Part shown: one piece after another, positions 28,191 through 38,086 of the stretch
Numbering within the stretch: the stretch's first letter is position 1
How the letters are laid out: the number at the start of each line of letters is the position of its first letter
Assembly: GCF_014837055.1 (NCBI RefSeq)
Contig: NZ_JACSPQ010000005.1
Location: forward strand, 67,346 to 128,634
DNA length: 61,289 nt
From: Phocaeicola faecium
GTDB lineage: Bacteria > Bacteroidota > Bacteroidia > Bacteroidales > Bacteroidaceae
Direction: 5' to 3'
Position numbers and translations under genes: made by a program
The notes under the pieces: model-generated
Databases searched by the model: none
The model's input: only the letters and a program-made list of their open reading frames with translations
What the model was told of the DNA's origin: nothing

Positions 28191-29003
28191 ATGAGGAAAA
28201 GTAAGGTAACAGGAATAATAGGTACAACCGTGCTTCACGTGTTGATACTGGTTCTGCTTTTTGTCCTGACGCTGGTAAAACCCGAGCCGCAGGAAGAAGG
28301 TGGTGTGCCGGTTATGCTGGGAGAGGCTGAAGAAGCGACAGGGGATGCCGATCCTTATACGCTTACGGAAGTTGATGTTATGCCTCAGCAGGAAGCGGTT
28401 CAGCCGGAGCCTTCAATACCTGAGCCGGAAGTTGAACAACCGATGATAACCCAAGCAGAAGAATCACCCATTCAAGTTAAAAAGGAAAAGCCCAAGAAAG
28501 AAGAAACCAAGCCTCAAAAGGAAGTTGCAGTTAAGCCAAAAGAGAAAACCGAAGCTGAAAAACGCGCCGAGGCTGAGCGTGCTGCGGCAGAAGCTGCTGC
28601 CAGCAAAATAGCCGGTGCGTTCGGTAAAGGTTCTAAAATGGGGAGCAAAGGAACGGCTGCATCGGGGACGGGCTTGCAAGGAAGTCCGTCCGGAAATTCC
28701 GATACGGGGAAAACCGATGGGGTTGGTGGATATGGAACATTCGACTTAAACGGGCGTTCGTTGGGGAAAGGCGGTCTGCCGGTTCCTGTCTATAATGTAC
28801 AGGATGAAGGGCGTGTGGTAGTAACCATCGTTGTTAATCCTGCCGGAGAAGTTATTAGTACAAGTATTAATAAACGTACCAATACGGTTAATCCCGCTTT
28901 ACGCCGTGCTGCCGAAGAAGCTGCAAGAAAAGCACGCTTTAATATGGTGGAAGGAGTAAATAACCAAAGCGGAACGATAACATATTATTTTAAACTAAAA
29001 TGA
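28191..29003 (+). CDS. tonB: TonB-like energy transducer
   Basis: A 270-residue protein. It has one N-terminal membrane anchor (IIGTTVLHVLILVLLFVLTLV), a long Pro/Glu/Lys-rich periplasm-spanning linker, then an Ala- and Gly-rich region. The C-terminal domain (GRVVVTIVVNPAGEVISTSIN ... AARKARFN) is of the TonB type. It follows exbBD by 11 bp, forming a complete TonB motor operon. It may energise any of the TonB-dependent receptors in the genome. Confidence 0.85.
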   Translation: MRKSKVTGIIGTTVLHVLILVLLFVLTLVKPEPQEEGGVPVMLGEAEEATGDADPYTLTEVDVMPQQEAVQPEPSIPEPEVEQPMITQAEESPIQVKKEKPKKEETKPQKEVAVKPKEKTEAEKRAEAERAAAEAAASKIAGAFGKGSKMGSKGTAASGTGLQGSPSGNSDTGKTDGVGGYGTFDLNGRSLGKGGLPVPVYNVQDEGRVVVTIVVNPAGEVISTSINKRTNTVNPALRRAAEEAARKARFNMVEGVNNQSGTITYYFKLK

Positions 29004-29012
29004 TTTATGCTT

Positions 29013-29561
29013 ATGAAAACGATTTGTATTTTTTTAGCAGAAGGTTTTGAAGAAACAGAAGCACTGACTCCGTTAGACATCATGCGCCGGGGTGGATTGG
29101 AAGTAAAAACCGTATCTGTGACAGGAAATAAAGTGGTAATGGGAGCGCATCAAGTACCTGTTGTTGCTGATATATTGTTTGAAGAGCTGAAAGAGGAAGA
29201 TGTTGAAATGATAGTTCTGCCGGGTGGACTTCCGGGAGCAACCAATTTGGACGCACACGCAGGTTTGGATAAACTGATTATGAATTTCGCTGCTGCCGGT
29301 AAACCGTTGGCTGCTATTTGTGCTGCTCCGATGGTGTATGGAAAGCGTGGATTGTTGAAGGGTAAGAAGGCAACCTGCTATCCGGGATTCGATAAGTATC
29401 TGGACGGAGCGGAATATACAGGTAACATGGTGGAAGTAGTGGATAATTTCGTATTGGGAAAAGGTCCGGCTGCTGCTGCGATGTTCGGCTTTGCCCTTCT
29501 TGAGAAACTTGCTGGCGCAGCGAAAGCGCAAGAGGTAAAAAACGGCATGTTATTTGCCTGA
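29013..29561 (+). CDS. DJ-1/PfpI-family protein
   Basis: A 182-residue protein of the DJ-1/YajL/ThiJ family. [28 protein letters not shown] is the usual opening with the acidic E near residue 15, and the nucleophile cysteine is in [14 protein letters not shown]. Proposed roles in the family are oxidative-stress sensing, chaperone and glyoxalase/deglycase activity. The ATG two codons upstream (29007) is an alternative. Its stop shares one base with the ispD start. Confidence 0.88.
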   Translation: MKTICIFLAEGFEETEALTPLDIMRRGGLEVKTVSVTGNKVVMGAHQVPVVADILFEELKEEDVEMIVLPGGLPGATNLDAHAGLDKLIMNFAAAGKPLAAICAAPMVYGKRGLLKGKKATCYPGFDKYLDGAEYTGNMVEVVDNFVLGKGPAAAAMFGFALLEKLAGAAKAQEVKNGMLFA

Positions 29562-30232
29562 TGAAAAAATATGTCATAGTCGTTGCAGGCGGAAAGGGCT
29601 TGCGGATGGGAGGCGATATTCCCAAGCAATTCATTCCGATAAAAGGCAAACCGGTATTGATGCGCACGCTGGAGGCTTTTCATGCTTACGACGATAAGAT
29701 AGAACTGATAGTGGTACTTCCGGTAGAGCAGCAAGCCTACTGGAAGCGCCTTTGTGCAGATTACGGTTTTACGCTTCCGCACACCGTAGCCGATGGCGGA
29801 GAGACCCGTTTTCATTCGGTGCGGAACGGATTGGCGCAAGTGAAGGAAGACGGACTGGTTGGTGTGCATGACGGGGTTCGTCCGTTTGTATCACGTGAGG
29901 TGATAGCGGCCTGTTACGATGCGGCGGCAGAGCAGGAAGCTGTGGTTCCGGTTACGGATGTGGTAGAGACCATACGTCGTGTGGAGCCGGACGGACAGAG
30001 TGAAACTGTTCCGCGTGACTGTTATAAACTGGTGCAGACTCCCCAAGTTTTTACCGTCGGTCTGCTGAAACAGGCTTACAGGCAGGTGTATGTTCCCCGG
30101 TTTACTGACGATGCTTCGGTGGTGGAGGCGTTGGGACATCCGGTTTATTTGGTTAAGGGGAATCGTGAAAACATCAAACTTACCACTCCTTTCGATTTAA
30201 GGGTAGCCGAAGTCTTGGCTGATGCCGAGTAG
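29561..30232 (+). CDS. ispD: 2-C-methyl-D-erythritol 4-phosphate cytidylyltransferase
   Basis: Third step of the MEP isoprenoid pathway, CTP plus MEP giving CDP-ME. Its 223 residues start with the CTP-binding loop [18 protein letters not shown] and include HDGVRPFVS and [11 protein letters not shown]. The TGATG overlap with the upstream DJ-1 gene implies coupled translation. In the same operon pdxJ consumes DXP, whose synthase is shared with this pathway. Confidence 0.94.
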   Translation: MKKYVIVVAGGKGLRMGGDIPKQFIPIKGKPVLMRTLEAFHAYDDKIELIVVLPVEQQAYWKRLCADYGFTLPHTVADGGETRFHSVRNGLAQVKEDGLVGVHDGVRPFVSREVIAACYDAAAEQEAVVPVTDVVETIRRVEPDGQSETVPRDCYKLVQTPQVFTVGLLKQAYRQVYVPRFTDDASVVEALGHPVYLVKGNRENIKLTTPFDLRVAEVLADAE

Positions 30233-30265
30233 CGTGTGTTTAATCTCTCATTTATTATTTTCAAA

Positions 30266-32365
30266 GTGCTCGATTTATCTTCGCGTGATATAAAGTATTT
30301 GCAGGGAGTAGGTCCTCAGCGGGCGGCTATTCTGAATAAAGAATTGAATGTTTGTTCGTTCCGGGATTTGCTGTATTATTTCCCTTATAAGTATGTTGAC
30401 CGCAGTCGCCTTTATTACATTCATGAGATAGACGGCAACATGCCTTATATTCAGTTGCGAGGAAAAATATTAAGTTTTGAAACTTTCGGTGAAGGACGCC
30501 AGCGCAGGCTGGTGGGGCACTTCTCCGATGGAACGGGCGTAGTAGACCTGATTTGGTTTCAAGGACTTAAATACGTCATGGGGCGGTATAAGGCGAACGA
30601 AGAGTATATTGTGTTCGGTAAACCTACTGTCTTTAACGGGCGCATCAACATCCCTCACCCCGATATCGACCCTGCCGAGGAATTGACACTTTCTTCAATG
30701 GGGCTTCAACCGTATTATAACACTACGGAGAAGATGAAGCGGAGCAACCTTAATTCGCACGCCATTGAAAAATTGATGAAGAACCTCTTCAATGCTTTAC
30801 AGCGCGAGGTTATCGACGAAACGTTGAGCGTTTCGCTGATAGAGTCTCACCATCTGATGCCGCTTACCGAGGCACTTTATAATATCCATTTCCCTCAGAA
30901 TCCCGAACTGCTTCGCCGCGCACAATATCGCTTGAAGTTCGAGGAACTTTTCTACGTCCAACTGAATATTCTCCGTTATACGAAGGAACGTCGCAATAAA
31001 TTCCGCGGACTGGTGTTCGGGCGGGTGGGAGAGATTTTCAATACTTTTTATTCACAGAATCTGCCGTTCGAGCTTACCGGTGCGCAGAAACGGGTTATAA
31101 AGGAGATGCGGCGCGACATGAAGAGCGGCAGGCAGATGAATCGCCTCTTGCAGGGCGACGTAGGAAGCGGGAAAACTTTGGTGGCGCTCATGACCATGCT
31201 TATCGCTTTAGACAATGGTTATCAGGCATGTATGATGGCGCCTACCGAAATTCTTGCCACGCAGCATTACGAAACCATTTCGCGATTCCTGCAAGGTATG
31301 GAAGTCCGTGTGGAACTGCTTACGGGGGCGGTAAAGGGAAAGAAGCGAGAAACAATCCTCCGCGATTTGCTGACGGGCGACGTGCATATCCTGATAGGTA
31401 CGCACGCCGTAATCGAAGATACGGTTAATTTTTCTTCGCTTGGCTTGGTGGTTATCGATGAGCAACACCGGTTCGGGGTGGCACAGCGTGCCAAGTTATG
31501 GGCGAAAAACGTATCTCCGCCTCACGTGTTGGTAATGACGGCTACCCCCATTCCCCGTACGCTGGCGATGACGCTGTATGGCGACCTCGACGTGTCGGTT
31601 ATCGACGAGCTTCCGCCGGGGCGTAAACCCATCCAGACTGTTCATCAGTTTGATAATCGCCGCCCGTCAATGTATGCGTTTATCAGAAAACAGATACAGG
31701 AGGGCAGACAGGTTTATATCGTTTATCCGCTGATACAAGAGAGCGAGAAAATGGATATCAAAAATCTGGAGGACGGATACCTGCACATCTGCGAGGAGTT
31801 TCCTGAATATAAGGTAAGCAAAGTGCATGGCAAGATGAAGCCTGCCGAAAAGGAAGAGGAGATGCAACGCTTCTTACGCAACGAAACACAGATTATGGTG
31901 GCCACTACGGTTATTGAGGTGGGAGTTAATGTGCCGAACGCTTCGGTAATGGTCATCGAAAATGCCGAACGCTTTGGGTTGTCGCAGTTGCATCAGTTGC
32001 GCGGACGAGTGGGACGCGGTGCCGACCAGTCGTATTGCATTCTCGTGACCGGTTATAAGCTGACGGAAGAGACACGCAAGCGCATCGAAATCATGGTGCA
32101 GACGAACGACGGGTTCGAGATTGCCGAAGCCGACTTGAAGTTGCGCGGACCGGGCGACTTGGAAGGAACGCAGCAAAGCGGTGTGGCGTTCGATTTGAAG
32201 ATAGCCGATATAGCCCGCGATGGTCAGCTCTTGCAGTATGTGCGCGATATAGCCGAGCGTTTGCTCGACGAAGACCCCAACTGTGTCCGTCCCGAAAATG
32301 CCGTTATCTGGCAACAGCTAAAAGAATTGCGTAAAAAGAATGTGAATTGGGCTGTAATTTCTTAA
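30266..32365 (+). CDS. recG: ATP-dependent DNA helicase RecG
   Basis: Branch-migration helicase that rescues stalled forks. With a GTG start at 30266 (LDLSSRDIKYLQGVGPQRA) it has 699 residues, normal for the family. It has an N-terminal wedge/OB domain, Walker A GDVGSGKTLVALM, the DEQH box in VVIDEQHRFGVAQR, and helicase motif VI QLRGRVGRG. An upstream GTG at 30236 would add ten hydrophobic residues not typical of RecG. It is the last gene of the pdxJ-to-recG run, followed directly by a 22-bp-period array. Confidence 0.93.
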   Translation: MLDLSSRDIKYLQGVGPQRAAILNKELNVCSFRDLLYYFPYKYVDRSRLYYIHEIDGNMPYIQLRGKILSFETFGEGRQRRLVGHFSDGTGVVDLIWFQGLKYVMGRYKANEEYIVFGKPTVFNGRINIPHPDIDPAEELTLSSMGLQPYYNTTEKMKRSNLNSHAIEKLMKNLFNALQREVIDETLSVSLIESHHLMPLTEALYNIHFPQNPELLRRAQYRLKFEELFYVQLNILRYTKERRNKFRGLVFGRVGEIFNTFYSQNLPFELTGAQKRVIKEMRRDMKSGRQMNRLLQGDVGSGKTLVALMTMLIALDNGYQACMMAPTEILATQHYETISRFLQGMEVRVELLTGAVKGKKRETILRDLLTGDVHILIGTHAVIEDTVNFSSLGLVVIDEQHRFGVAQRAKLWAKNVSPPHVLVMTATPIPRTLAMTLYGDLDVSVIDELPPGRKPIQTVHQFDNRRPSMYAFIRKQIQEGRQVYIVYPLIQESEKMDIKNLEDGYLHICEEFPEYKVSKVHGKMKPAEKEEEMQRFLRNETQIMVATTVIEVGVNVPNASVMVIENAERFGLSQLHQLRGRVGRGADQSYCILVTGYKLTEETRKRIEIMVQTNDGFEIAEADLKLRGPGDLEGTQQSGVAFDLKIADIARDGQLLQYVRDIAERLLDEDPNCVRPENAVIWQQLKELRKKNVNWAVIS

Positions 32366-32389
32366 CTCAACAGCCTCCTGAACAGGGCA

Positions 32390-32483
32390 TAAAATTCTAC
32401 CCGTAGCGTTGATGAACGCTACCGCTTGCGTCGGTTGTTTCTACCGCTAAGACTGCCTTACGCTACCGCTTGCGTTTTGGGGG
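32390..32483. repeat. Four-unit intergenic array with 22-bp period (copy B)
   Basis: Cores CTACCCGTAG (32397), CTACCGCTTG (32419), CTACCGCTAA (32441) and CTACCGCTTG (32463) are exactly 22 bp apart. Units 2 and 4 share the 16-mer ACGCTACCGCTTGCGT. GTAGCGTT-GATG-AACGCTAC forms a hairpin between units 1 and 2. It lies between the convergent recG and menA and fills their gap. Confidence 0.9.
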
Positions 32484-32486
32484 TGT

Positions 32487-33377
32487 TTATAAAACCAATC
32501 CAATGGTAAGCAATATGCCGAATATGAGCATGTTACGCGATGTTTCCCCCAAGATGCGGTTCAACTCTTTCCCCCGGTGAATCTTTGCCATCTTTTGAGT
32601 AGTCAGAATATGGGGTATCAGATAGATTTGCGGCAGGAGTGTGGCATAAACCTTTCCGATGAAAAGAAAGTAGAAGCAACACCAGCACGCAGCCATCCCC
32701 AACAAGAAGTAGAGTATCAGTCCTGTGCGTGCTCCGAAGCGTACCACTAACGTTTTCTTTCCGCTTATGGCGTCTTGTTCGCGGTCGCGGAAGTTGTTGA
32801 CCATCAGCAGCGTGTCGATAACCAGTCCGCAGGCAAGCGATACAAACGTAACCGAACTGTTCCACCCGTGCGCCATGACATAGTATGTGCAGCCCACGGG
32901 GATGAATCCGAAGAAGATAAGTACCAGCACATCTCCCCACCCGTGATAAGCCAGCGGGTAAGGTCCTGTGGTATAGAGGAAAGCGAAAACGATGCACAGC
33001 AGTCCCACGGGAATCATTTCCCACCCCCCGTAATACAGCAGGCAGAGTCCGTCTATCCCCGATGCCACCGTCATCACGCCGATGCCCGCTTTCATGGCGC
33101 GTGGAGTAATCCAGCCCTGAGCGCAAGCACGTTCAGGCCCCAAACGGTCTTCGCGGTCGCTTCCCTTCAAGAAATCGTATAAATCATTGATAAAGTTGGC
33201 GTTGATTTGCATCAGAAATGCAAAAAGGAAACACAGCACGGCAGGTGTCCATTGGAATTGCCCGTAGATGTATGCGGTGGCACATCCCAGCATTACGGGG
33301 ATGGCTGCGGCGGTCAGCGTCTTGGGGCGGCTTGCCAGCAACCATGCATTTATCGAATTTGTTTTAACGGCATTCAT
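32487..33377 (-). CDS. menA: 1,4-dihydroxy-2-naphthoate polyprenyltransferase
   Basis: A 296-residue UbiA-family membrane enzyme that attaches the polyprenyl tail in menaquinone synthesis. The two prenyl-diphosphate/Mg sites are NDLYDFLKGSDRED and NNFRDREQD. About eight hydrophobic helices follow each other. The opening WLLASRPKTLTAAAIPVMLG is typical of MenA. The rest of the men cluster is not here. A TAACTTTG -7 box lies upstream on the minus strand. Confidence 0.93.
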   Translation of the reverse strand: MNAVKTNSINAWLLASRPKTLTAAAIPVMLGCATAYIYGQFQWTPAVLCFLFAFLMQINANFINDLYDFLKGSDREDRLGPERACAQGWITPRAMKAGIGVMTVASGIDGLCLLYYGGWEMIPVGLLCIVFAFLYTTGPYPLAYHGWGDVLVLIFFGFIPVGCTYYVMAHGWNSSVTFVSLACGLVIDTLLMVNNFRDREQDAISGKKTLVVRFGARTGLILYFLLGMAACWCCFYFLFIGKVYATLLPQIYLIPHILTTQKMAKIHRGKELNRILGETSRNMLIFGILLTIGLVL

Positions 33378-33404
33378 GTCTTTCGGTTTTATTAATCAGA
33401 CGGG

Positions 33405-33412
33405 CAAAGTTA
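33405..33412 (-). promoter_or_regulatory. -7 box of menA
   Basis: Minus strand TAACTTTG, 28 bp before the menA start. No clear -33 box. Confidence 0.45.
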
Positions 33413-33486
33413 GTTAAATTAGGCTAATGTTACGCGGATTATTTGTTACTATTTCTTATCTTTCGCTCAACTAAAATCGAAATTTT

Positions 33487-35592
33487 ATGATAAAACATGT
33501 ATGTGCGGGGCTTATCGCCCTCTTTTTCGCTGCGCTTTCCTTGCAGGCGGAAAACAAAGTTGTCAAGCTGCCTCGTGTGGTTGCTACAAACACGGCTTCA
33601 GTGGAAATCAAACAAATAGAGTTGTCCGATACGGCTACCGTGCTCGACATGGGAGCGTGGTATCGTCCCCATTACTGGATTCGCATCAGCAAGGATACGT
33701 ACCTGCGCGGAGACGACGGAAAGAAATATCCGGTGCGTTTCGGTTCGGGCATCAAGCTGGATACCGAGTTCTGGATGCCGGACAGCGGTACGGCTTCGTT
33801 CAAACTCCATTTTCCGGCGTTGCCCAAGAGCGTAAAGTCGTTTGATTTTATAGAAAGCGATTGTGAGGATTGTTTCAAGATTTATGGCGTTTCGCTGCAA
33901 GGAGACACCCCTGTTTCCGTGCCTGAAGATTACCGTTCGGCAGAAACCGGTAAACCGGAAGCCTTGCCTGAGCCGCGCATTGAAGGCGGAAACGTAACCG
34001 TAGTCGGAAAGCTGTTGGAATACCAACCGTTCTATGACTTAAAGCCCATGTTCCGAATCCCGGAATTATGGCGGGGGAGCTTTGCCGAGCATCCGGTAAC
34101 GGTTAATGAAGACGGTTCGTTCACTGCTACGTTTGAAGTCGCTTCAGCCACGCAGGTTGCGTTGGTAATCGGTACGATGAACCGCATGACCATGAATCTG
34201 TTTGTCTGCCCCGGTGATACGCTGTATGCGGCTGTCAATCTGCCTGAACTTACCCGCCGGAACAGCCATTTGCGCAAAGATGCGCCTACTTTAGGTCAAC
34301 TTTGTTACTTCCGTGGAAAAATGGCGGCAATCAACAACGAGATGACCACCCGTTTTCCCACGCTTCCCAAAATGCCCGAAGGTCAGGAGTTCATGCTGGA
34401 TATAGCCGGAATGTCTCCCAACCAATATAAAGCATATTGCTTGGAGAAAGAACGTGCTATCGAAGAAGCCGTGCAGTCGGACGCAACACTCAGCGAAGCC
34501 TGCCGCACACTGTATTTGAACAATATCCGTCTGAATTGTATAGACATGTTGAACATGCTTCAGCCTATGTTAGCAGAGGCATTGATAACGCGCGATAAAA
34601 TCTCGTGGGAAGACGCTTATGCAAAGGTCAGAACCAATCTTCCGGATGTATCTTATTTTGATTACTTGAAAACTTTGCCTGTACTGAATGACCCGCAAGC
34701 TATATTTTCGTTAAGTTATCCTCAAAATGTATTATACAGTCGGTATCTGCCCATTGACCCTTCGGAAGGAAAAACAATGTTCCGCCGTTTGCTGGAGAGC
34801 GGAAAAGTTGAGGCGGCAGACGTTCCGGTACTGGAGAAATACGATGCTATGCAGAAAGAAAACCAGAAACTGGATGAGGAAGCAGCAAGAAACTTGGCTC
34901 AGAAGTACATGGAGGTGCTTCAGGAAATAAGTAATGCAGACCGCAGTTTCATTCTTGATAACATCATTAAGCCGAACTTGAGTGAGGGGAAAGGCTACTA
35001 TTTCGATTTGCTTGATGTAATGACGTATGCAGGTAAGCTGCAAGATTTCATGCCTTTTACGGAGAGCGACAAAGAGGCTGTCCGTAACATCCGGATTCCA
35101 TACTTCGTAAACAAGTTGGAGGAGATGAACAACCAGCTGTTGGTAACGATAGAAGAAAACAAGAAGAAAAGCGGTTACACGGTGAACGAAGTAGGAGAAG
35201 TAAGCAACGAAGATTTGTTCTACTCAATGGTATCGAAGTTTAAAGGTAAGGTGGTGTTAGTCGACTTCTGGGCAACGTGGTGCGGTCCTTGTCGCATGGC
35301 AATGAAGCAGATGCTCCCCATGAAAGAACAGTTGAAAGATAAAGACATTATTTATTTGTTCATAGCAGGCGAAAACTCTCCGAAACAAACGTGGGAAAAT
35401 ATGATACCGGACATTCACGGCGAGCATTACCGCGTAACAGACGAACAATGGAACTTCTTGAGCCAAAAGTTTGCCATCGAGGGCGTGCCCACTTACATTC
35501 TGTTGGATAAGGAGGGAGCGATAGCACAGAAATACACAGGCTTCCCCGGCGTAGACACCATGAAGAACCGGCTTTTGGAGTTATGTAAGTAA
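33487..35592 (+). CDS. Large exported protein with C-terminal thioredoxin (TlpA-like) domain
   Basis: A 701-residue protein with a signal peptide (about 1-21, ending LSLQA). The N-terminal two-thirds has no motif I recognise; it includes a DCEDC segment and helical stretches as in DUF4369-like and related Bacteroidota proteins. The C-terminal 150 residues are a thioredoxin fold of the AhpC/TSA-TlpA kind, with the redox pair C599-G-P-C602 in DFWATWCGPCRMAMKQM. It is probably a periplasmic thiol-disulfide oxidoreductase. It is followed after 9 bp by a phosphoesterase gene, so the two are likely co-transcribed. Confidence 0.85.
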   Translation: MIKHVCAGLIALFFAALSLQAENKVVKLPRVVATNTASVEIKQIELSDTATVLDMGAWYRPHYWIRISKDTYLRGDDGKKYPVRFGSGIKLDTEFWMPDSGTASFKLHFPALPKSVKSFDFIESDCEDCFKIYGVSLQGDTPVSVPEDYRSAETGKPEALPEPRIEGGNVTVVGKLLEYQPFYDLKPMFRIPELWRGSFAEHPVTVNEDGSFTATFEVASATQVALVIGTMNRMTMNLFVCPGDTLYAAVNLPELTRRNSHLRKDAPTLGQLCYFRGKMAAINNEMTTRFPTLPKMPEGQEFMLDIAGMSPNQYKAYCLEKERAIEEAVQSDATLSEACRTLYLNNIRLNCIDMLNMLQPMLAEALITRDKISWEDAYAKVRTNLPDVSYFDYLKTLPVLNDPQAIFSLSYPQNVLYSRYLPIDPSEGKTMFRRLLESGKVEAADVPVLEKYDAMQKENQKLDEEAARNLAQKYMEVLQEISNADRSFILDNIIKPNLSEGKGYYFDLLDVMTYAGKLQDFMPFTESDKEAVRNIRIPYFVNKLEEMNNQLLVTIEENKKKSGYTVNEVGEVSNEDLFYSMVSKFKGKVVLVDFWATWCGPCRMAMKQMLPMKEQLKDKDIIYLFIAGENSPKQTWENMIPDIHGEHYRVTDEQWNFLSQKFAIEGVPTYILLDKEGAIAQKYTGFPGVDTMKNRLLELCK

Positions 35593-35601
35593 AAGATTGG
35601 G

Positions 35602-36429
35602 ATGTATAAATCTTACCTTATCGTTTTAATGGCGGCGATGGCACTGTTATCTTCTTGTGCCACCGCCTCTTTTTCGCACTACAAAGGAGTAGGGCGCATC
35701 AAGCAGTACGACTTTTACAGCGAACAGTTACCCGATTCGTTCGACGGTTTTCGCGTAGCCTTTGCCTCCGATTTCCATTATGAAAGCCGCTTTACATCCA
35801 AACGCCTGCCCGGAGCTATCCGCGCCTTGCAGTCGCTCGATGCCGATGTCTTGTTGCTCGGAGGGGATTATCGGGGACGGAACGGCGGGGATGTCGACGA
35901 ACTTTTCCGCGCACTGGAGCAAGTCCGCACCCCTTACGGAACATACGCCGTGATGGGAAACCACGAGCGCGGCGAAGCAGACCGGATGGTGCGTGAAGCA
36001 ATGCAGTACACGGGTGTGCATTTGCTTGAACACCGAGTCGATACGCTTCGGAAAGGAGATGCGTACATCCTGTTGTGCGGAATCCGTAACCCCTTCGACT
36101 TAAAAACAAACGGGGTTTCGCCCACGCTGAAGCTACACCCCGAAGATTTTGTTCTGATGCTGACTCATACGCCCGACTATGTGGAAGATGTGGACGTATC
36201 GAATACCGACCTTGCGTTGGCGGGACATACACACGGCGGTCAGGTAAGCCTTTTTAAAAAATGGACTCCCGCTCATTTTTCGAAGTACGGGAATCGCTTT
36301 CTTACCGGACTGCGGCACAACAGTCGGGGGATTCCCGTTATCATTACCAACGGATTAGGAACTTCCCGGCGAGACATCCGGCTGTTCACGCCAAGCGAAG
36401 TCGTTTTAATCGTACTTCATAAGAAATAA
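35602..36429 (+). CDS. Metallophosphoesterase, membrane-anchored
   Basis: A 275-residue calcineurin-like phosphoesterase. The signal peptide ends in the lipobox LLSSC (Cys 19). Metal motifs are DFHYES (a DxH variant), GGDYRGR, GNHE, TH and GHTHGGQ, all present in order. It resembles YkuE/YaeI-type enzymes, which act on lipids such as UDP-diacylglucosamine or on small phosphoesters; the substrate is unknown. It follows the TlpA-like gene and converges on the TPM gene 46 bp away. Confidence 0.9.
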   Translation: MYKSYLIVLMAAMALLSSCATASFSHYKGVGRIKQYDFYSEQLPDSFDGFRVAFASDFHYESRFTSKRLPGAIRALQSLDADVLLLGGDYRGRNGGDVDELFRALEQVRTPYGTYAVMGNHERGEADRMVREAMQYTGVHLLEHRVDTLRKGDAYILLCGIRNPFDLKTNGVSPTLKLHPEDFVLMLTHTPDYVEDVDVSNTDLALAGHTHGGQVSLFKKWTPAHFSKYGNRFLTGLRHNSRGIPVIITNGLGTSRRDIRLFTPSEVVLIVLHKK

Positions 36430-36475
36430 TATCCCGATATGAGTGCTTTGATAAAAAGACAGAATAAACAGGTCA

Positions 36476-37390
36476 TCAGAAACGGCTTCCGGCTCCTCCG
36501 CCTCCGAAGTCTCCACCTCCGAAGCTGCCTCCGCTGAAACCACCGCCTCCGCCGTGACCTCCTCCACCTCCGAAGAACGGACCGCCCATAAACGGACCTC
36601 CCCATCCACCCGGATGATGGTGGTTATCATTGTCTCTTGATTTGCGTTGCTGCCGCTTGATATGTCCGCAATTCGTACAGCGGTAAACCACTTCTTCGGT
36701 ACGGATTCCGTTTTCTCGCGATACTGTACGCACAGAAAGTTGGCGTAGTGTGTGCTTATGACACTGTGGGCAACGGTTACGCTGGCGGACGCTGTACCAT
36801 AAAGCTGCAGGAGCGAGTACGAAGCAAGATATAAATATCATCAAAATCAGCATGTCGTCTTCTTCATTGCCTGCCGATGGCTGGCGCTCCATGCTGCCAT
36901 CAAGTATGCCCCGTACCGCCTGTACGCCGGCAACCATCCCCGCATCCCAGTTTCCCTCAGCCAGCTCCGGATTCATGTAACGCTGTTGAATTTGTTTGCA
37001 GAGTGCGTCGGGCAAATCACCTTCCAGCCCGTATCCGGTAACAAACTGGATACACCGCTCCGAAGTAACGAGCAAGATGACCAACCCGTTGTCGCGTTCC
37101 TTTTCACCTACACCGGCGTGTCTGCCCAGTCGGTAAGCGAAATCAAAACAGTCGCCTCCCTCTATCTGTTCCACAGCTGCCACAAGCACCTGTATGCCTG
37201 TCTGTTTCTCCAGCGCATAGAGTGTGGTATCCATCACCGATACAGCCGCCGATGAGAGAATACCGTCGGGATTGGTGACATAAACATTACCCTGCGAGCG
37301 GGGCATGGGCAGGTTTTCCACCGTATATTCTCGCGCTACCAGCGAGATACAGGCAGAGATGAACAGCAACAGGAGCAGCTTGCGCTTCAT
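36476..37390 (-). CDS. TPM-domain membrane protein with Gly-rich tail
   Basis: A 304-residue protein with a signal peptide (1-20) and a periplasmic TPM domain (about 22-165; VYVTNPDGILS, GIQVLVA, DNGLVILLVTSERCIQFVTGYGLEG). It has a transmembrane helix (LILMIFISCFVLAPAALWYSV), a small Cys4 zinc-ribbon-like segment (CPQCHKH ... CTNCGH) and a C-terminal tail of about 45 residues that is mostly Gly, Ser and Phe. TPM proteins (YgcG/Psb32 type) are linked to membrane-protein repair or envelope stress. The pairing with lemA 5 bp upstream is common in bacteria. Confidence 0.88.
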   Translation of the reverse strand: MKRKLLLLLFISACISLVAREYTVENLPMPRSQGNVYVTNPDGILSSAAVSVMDTTLYALEKQTGIQVLVAAVEQIEGGDCFDFAYRLGRHAGVGEKERDNGLVILLVTSERCIQFVTGYGLEGDLPDALCKQIQQRYMNPELAEGNWDAGMVAGVQAVRGILDGSMERQPSAGNEEDDMLILMIFISCFVLAPAALWYSVRQRNRCPQCHKHTLRQLSVRTVSRENGIRTEEVVYRCTNCGHIKRQQRKSRDNDNHHHPGGWGGPFMGGPFFGGGGGHGGGGGFSGGSFGGGDFGGGGAGSRF

Positions 37391-37395
37391 ACCGC

Positions 37396-37977
37396 TTAGA
37401 ATTTAACTTCGGGAGCTTTCTCCGAACCCTCTTCTGCTTCAAAGTACGGATGTTTCTCGAATCCGAACATCGAAGCAATGATGTTAGCCGGAAAGCGGCG
37501 GATGCTTGTATTATACTGGCGCGCTTCGTCGTTGAATTTACGGCGCTCTACGCTGATGCGGTTTTCTGTTCCTTCAAGCTGGGCTTGCAGTGTCTGGAAA
37601 TTCTGGTTAGCCTTTAAGTCGGGATAACGCTCTACGGTTACCAACAGTCGGCTCAGTGCGCTGCTCAGTTCTCCCTGCGCTTTTTGGAAAGCCGCCATCC
37701 GTTCCGGGGTCAGTTCGTCAAGACTTACCGATGTCTGCGTAGCTTTGGCACGTGCCGATACCACCGCATCGAGTGTTTCTTTTTCATGGTCGGCATATCC
37801 TTTTACCGTATTAACCAGATTAGGAATCAGGTCGGCGCGTCGCTGATACTGGTTTTCTACGTTACTCCAAGCCGTTTCAACTGCTTCTTCTTTTGAAACA
37901 AGCGAGTTATAAGAGGTTACACAGAATATCACCACAAGGGCGAGTATGGCAACTACAATGATCCAAGTTTTTTTCAT
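37396..37977 (-). CDS. lemA: LemA-family protein
   Basis: A 193-residue protein with an N-terminal membrane anchor (KKTWIIVVAILALVVIFCV) and a LemA four-helix domain. The typical YNSLV, EAWSNVENQYQRRADLIPNLVNTVKGYA and FGFEKHPYFEA segments are present. The frame is open to 38415, inside lepA, but the ATG at 37977 gives the standard length and sits 40 bp after a consensus -7 box. Function in the family is unknown. First gene of the lemA-TPM pair. Confidence 0.93.
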   Translation of the reverse strand: MKKTWIIVVAILALVVIFCVTSYNSLVSKEEAVETAWSNVENQYQRRADLIPNLVNTVKGYADHEKETLDAVVSARAKATQTSVSLDELTPERMAAFQKAQGELSSALSRLLVTVERYPDLKANQNFQTLQAQLEGTENRISVERRKFNDEARQYNTSIRRFPANIIASMFGFEKHPYFEAEEGSEKAPEVKF

Positions 37978-38016
37978 AACAGATGTGTTTGATTGATTTG
38001 TAAATAGTTTCGCCGA

Positions 38017-38024
38017 CAAACATA
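38017..38024 (-). promoter_or_regulatory. -7 box of lemA-TPM
   Basis: Minus strand TATGTTTG, a full TAnnTTTG match. It lies only 23 bp from the lepA -7 box on the other strand, so the two promoters are back to back. Confidence 0.5.
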
Positions 38025-38047
38025 CGGAAAAATCTGAGTTTTTTGCG

Positions 38048-38055
38048 TATCTTTG
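38048..38055 (+). promoter_or_regulatory. -7 box of lepA
   Basis: TATCTTTG, 31 bp before the lepA start codon. No TTTG at the proper distance upstream. Confidence 0.5.
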
Positions 38056-38086
38056 CCCCACAATTTTTTTTGATGACATATAGTTT

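Noticed and set aside
36417..36605. Arg-rich small ORFs overlapping the TPM gene tail
   Set aside because: They are other frames of the Gly-codon-rich 3' end of the TPM gene, which has a coherent domain structure.
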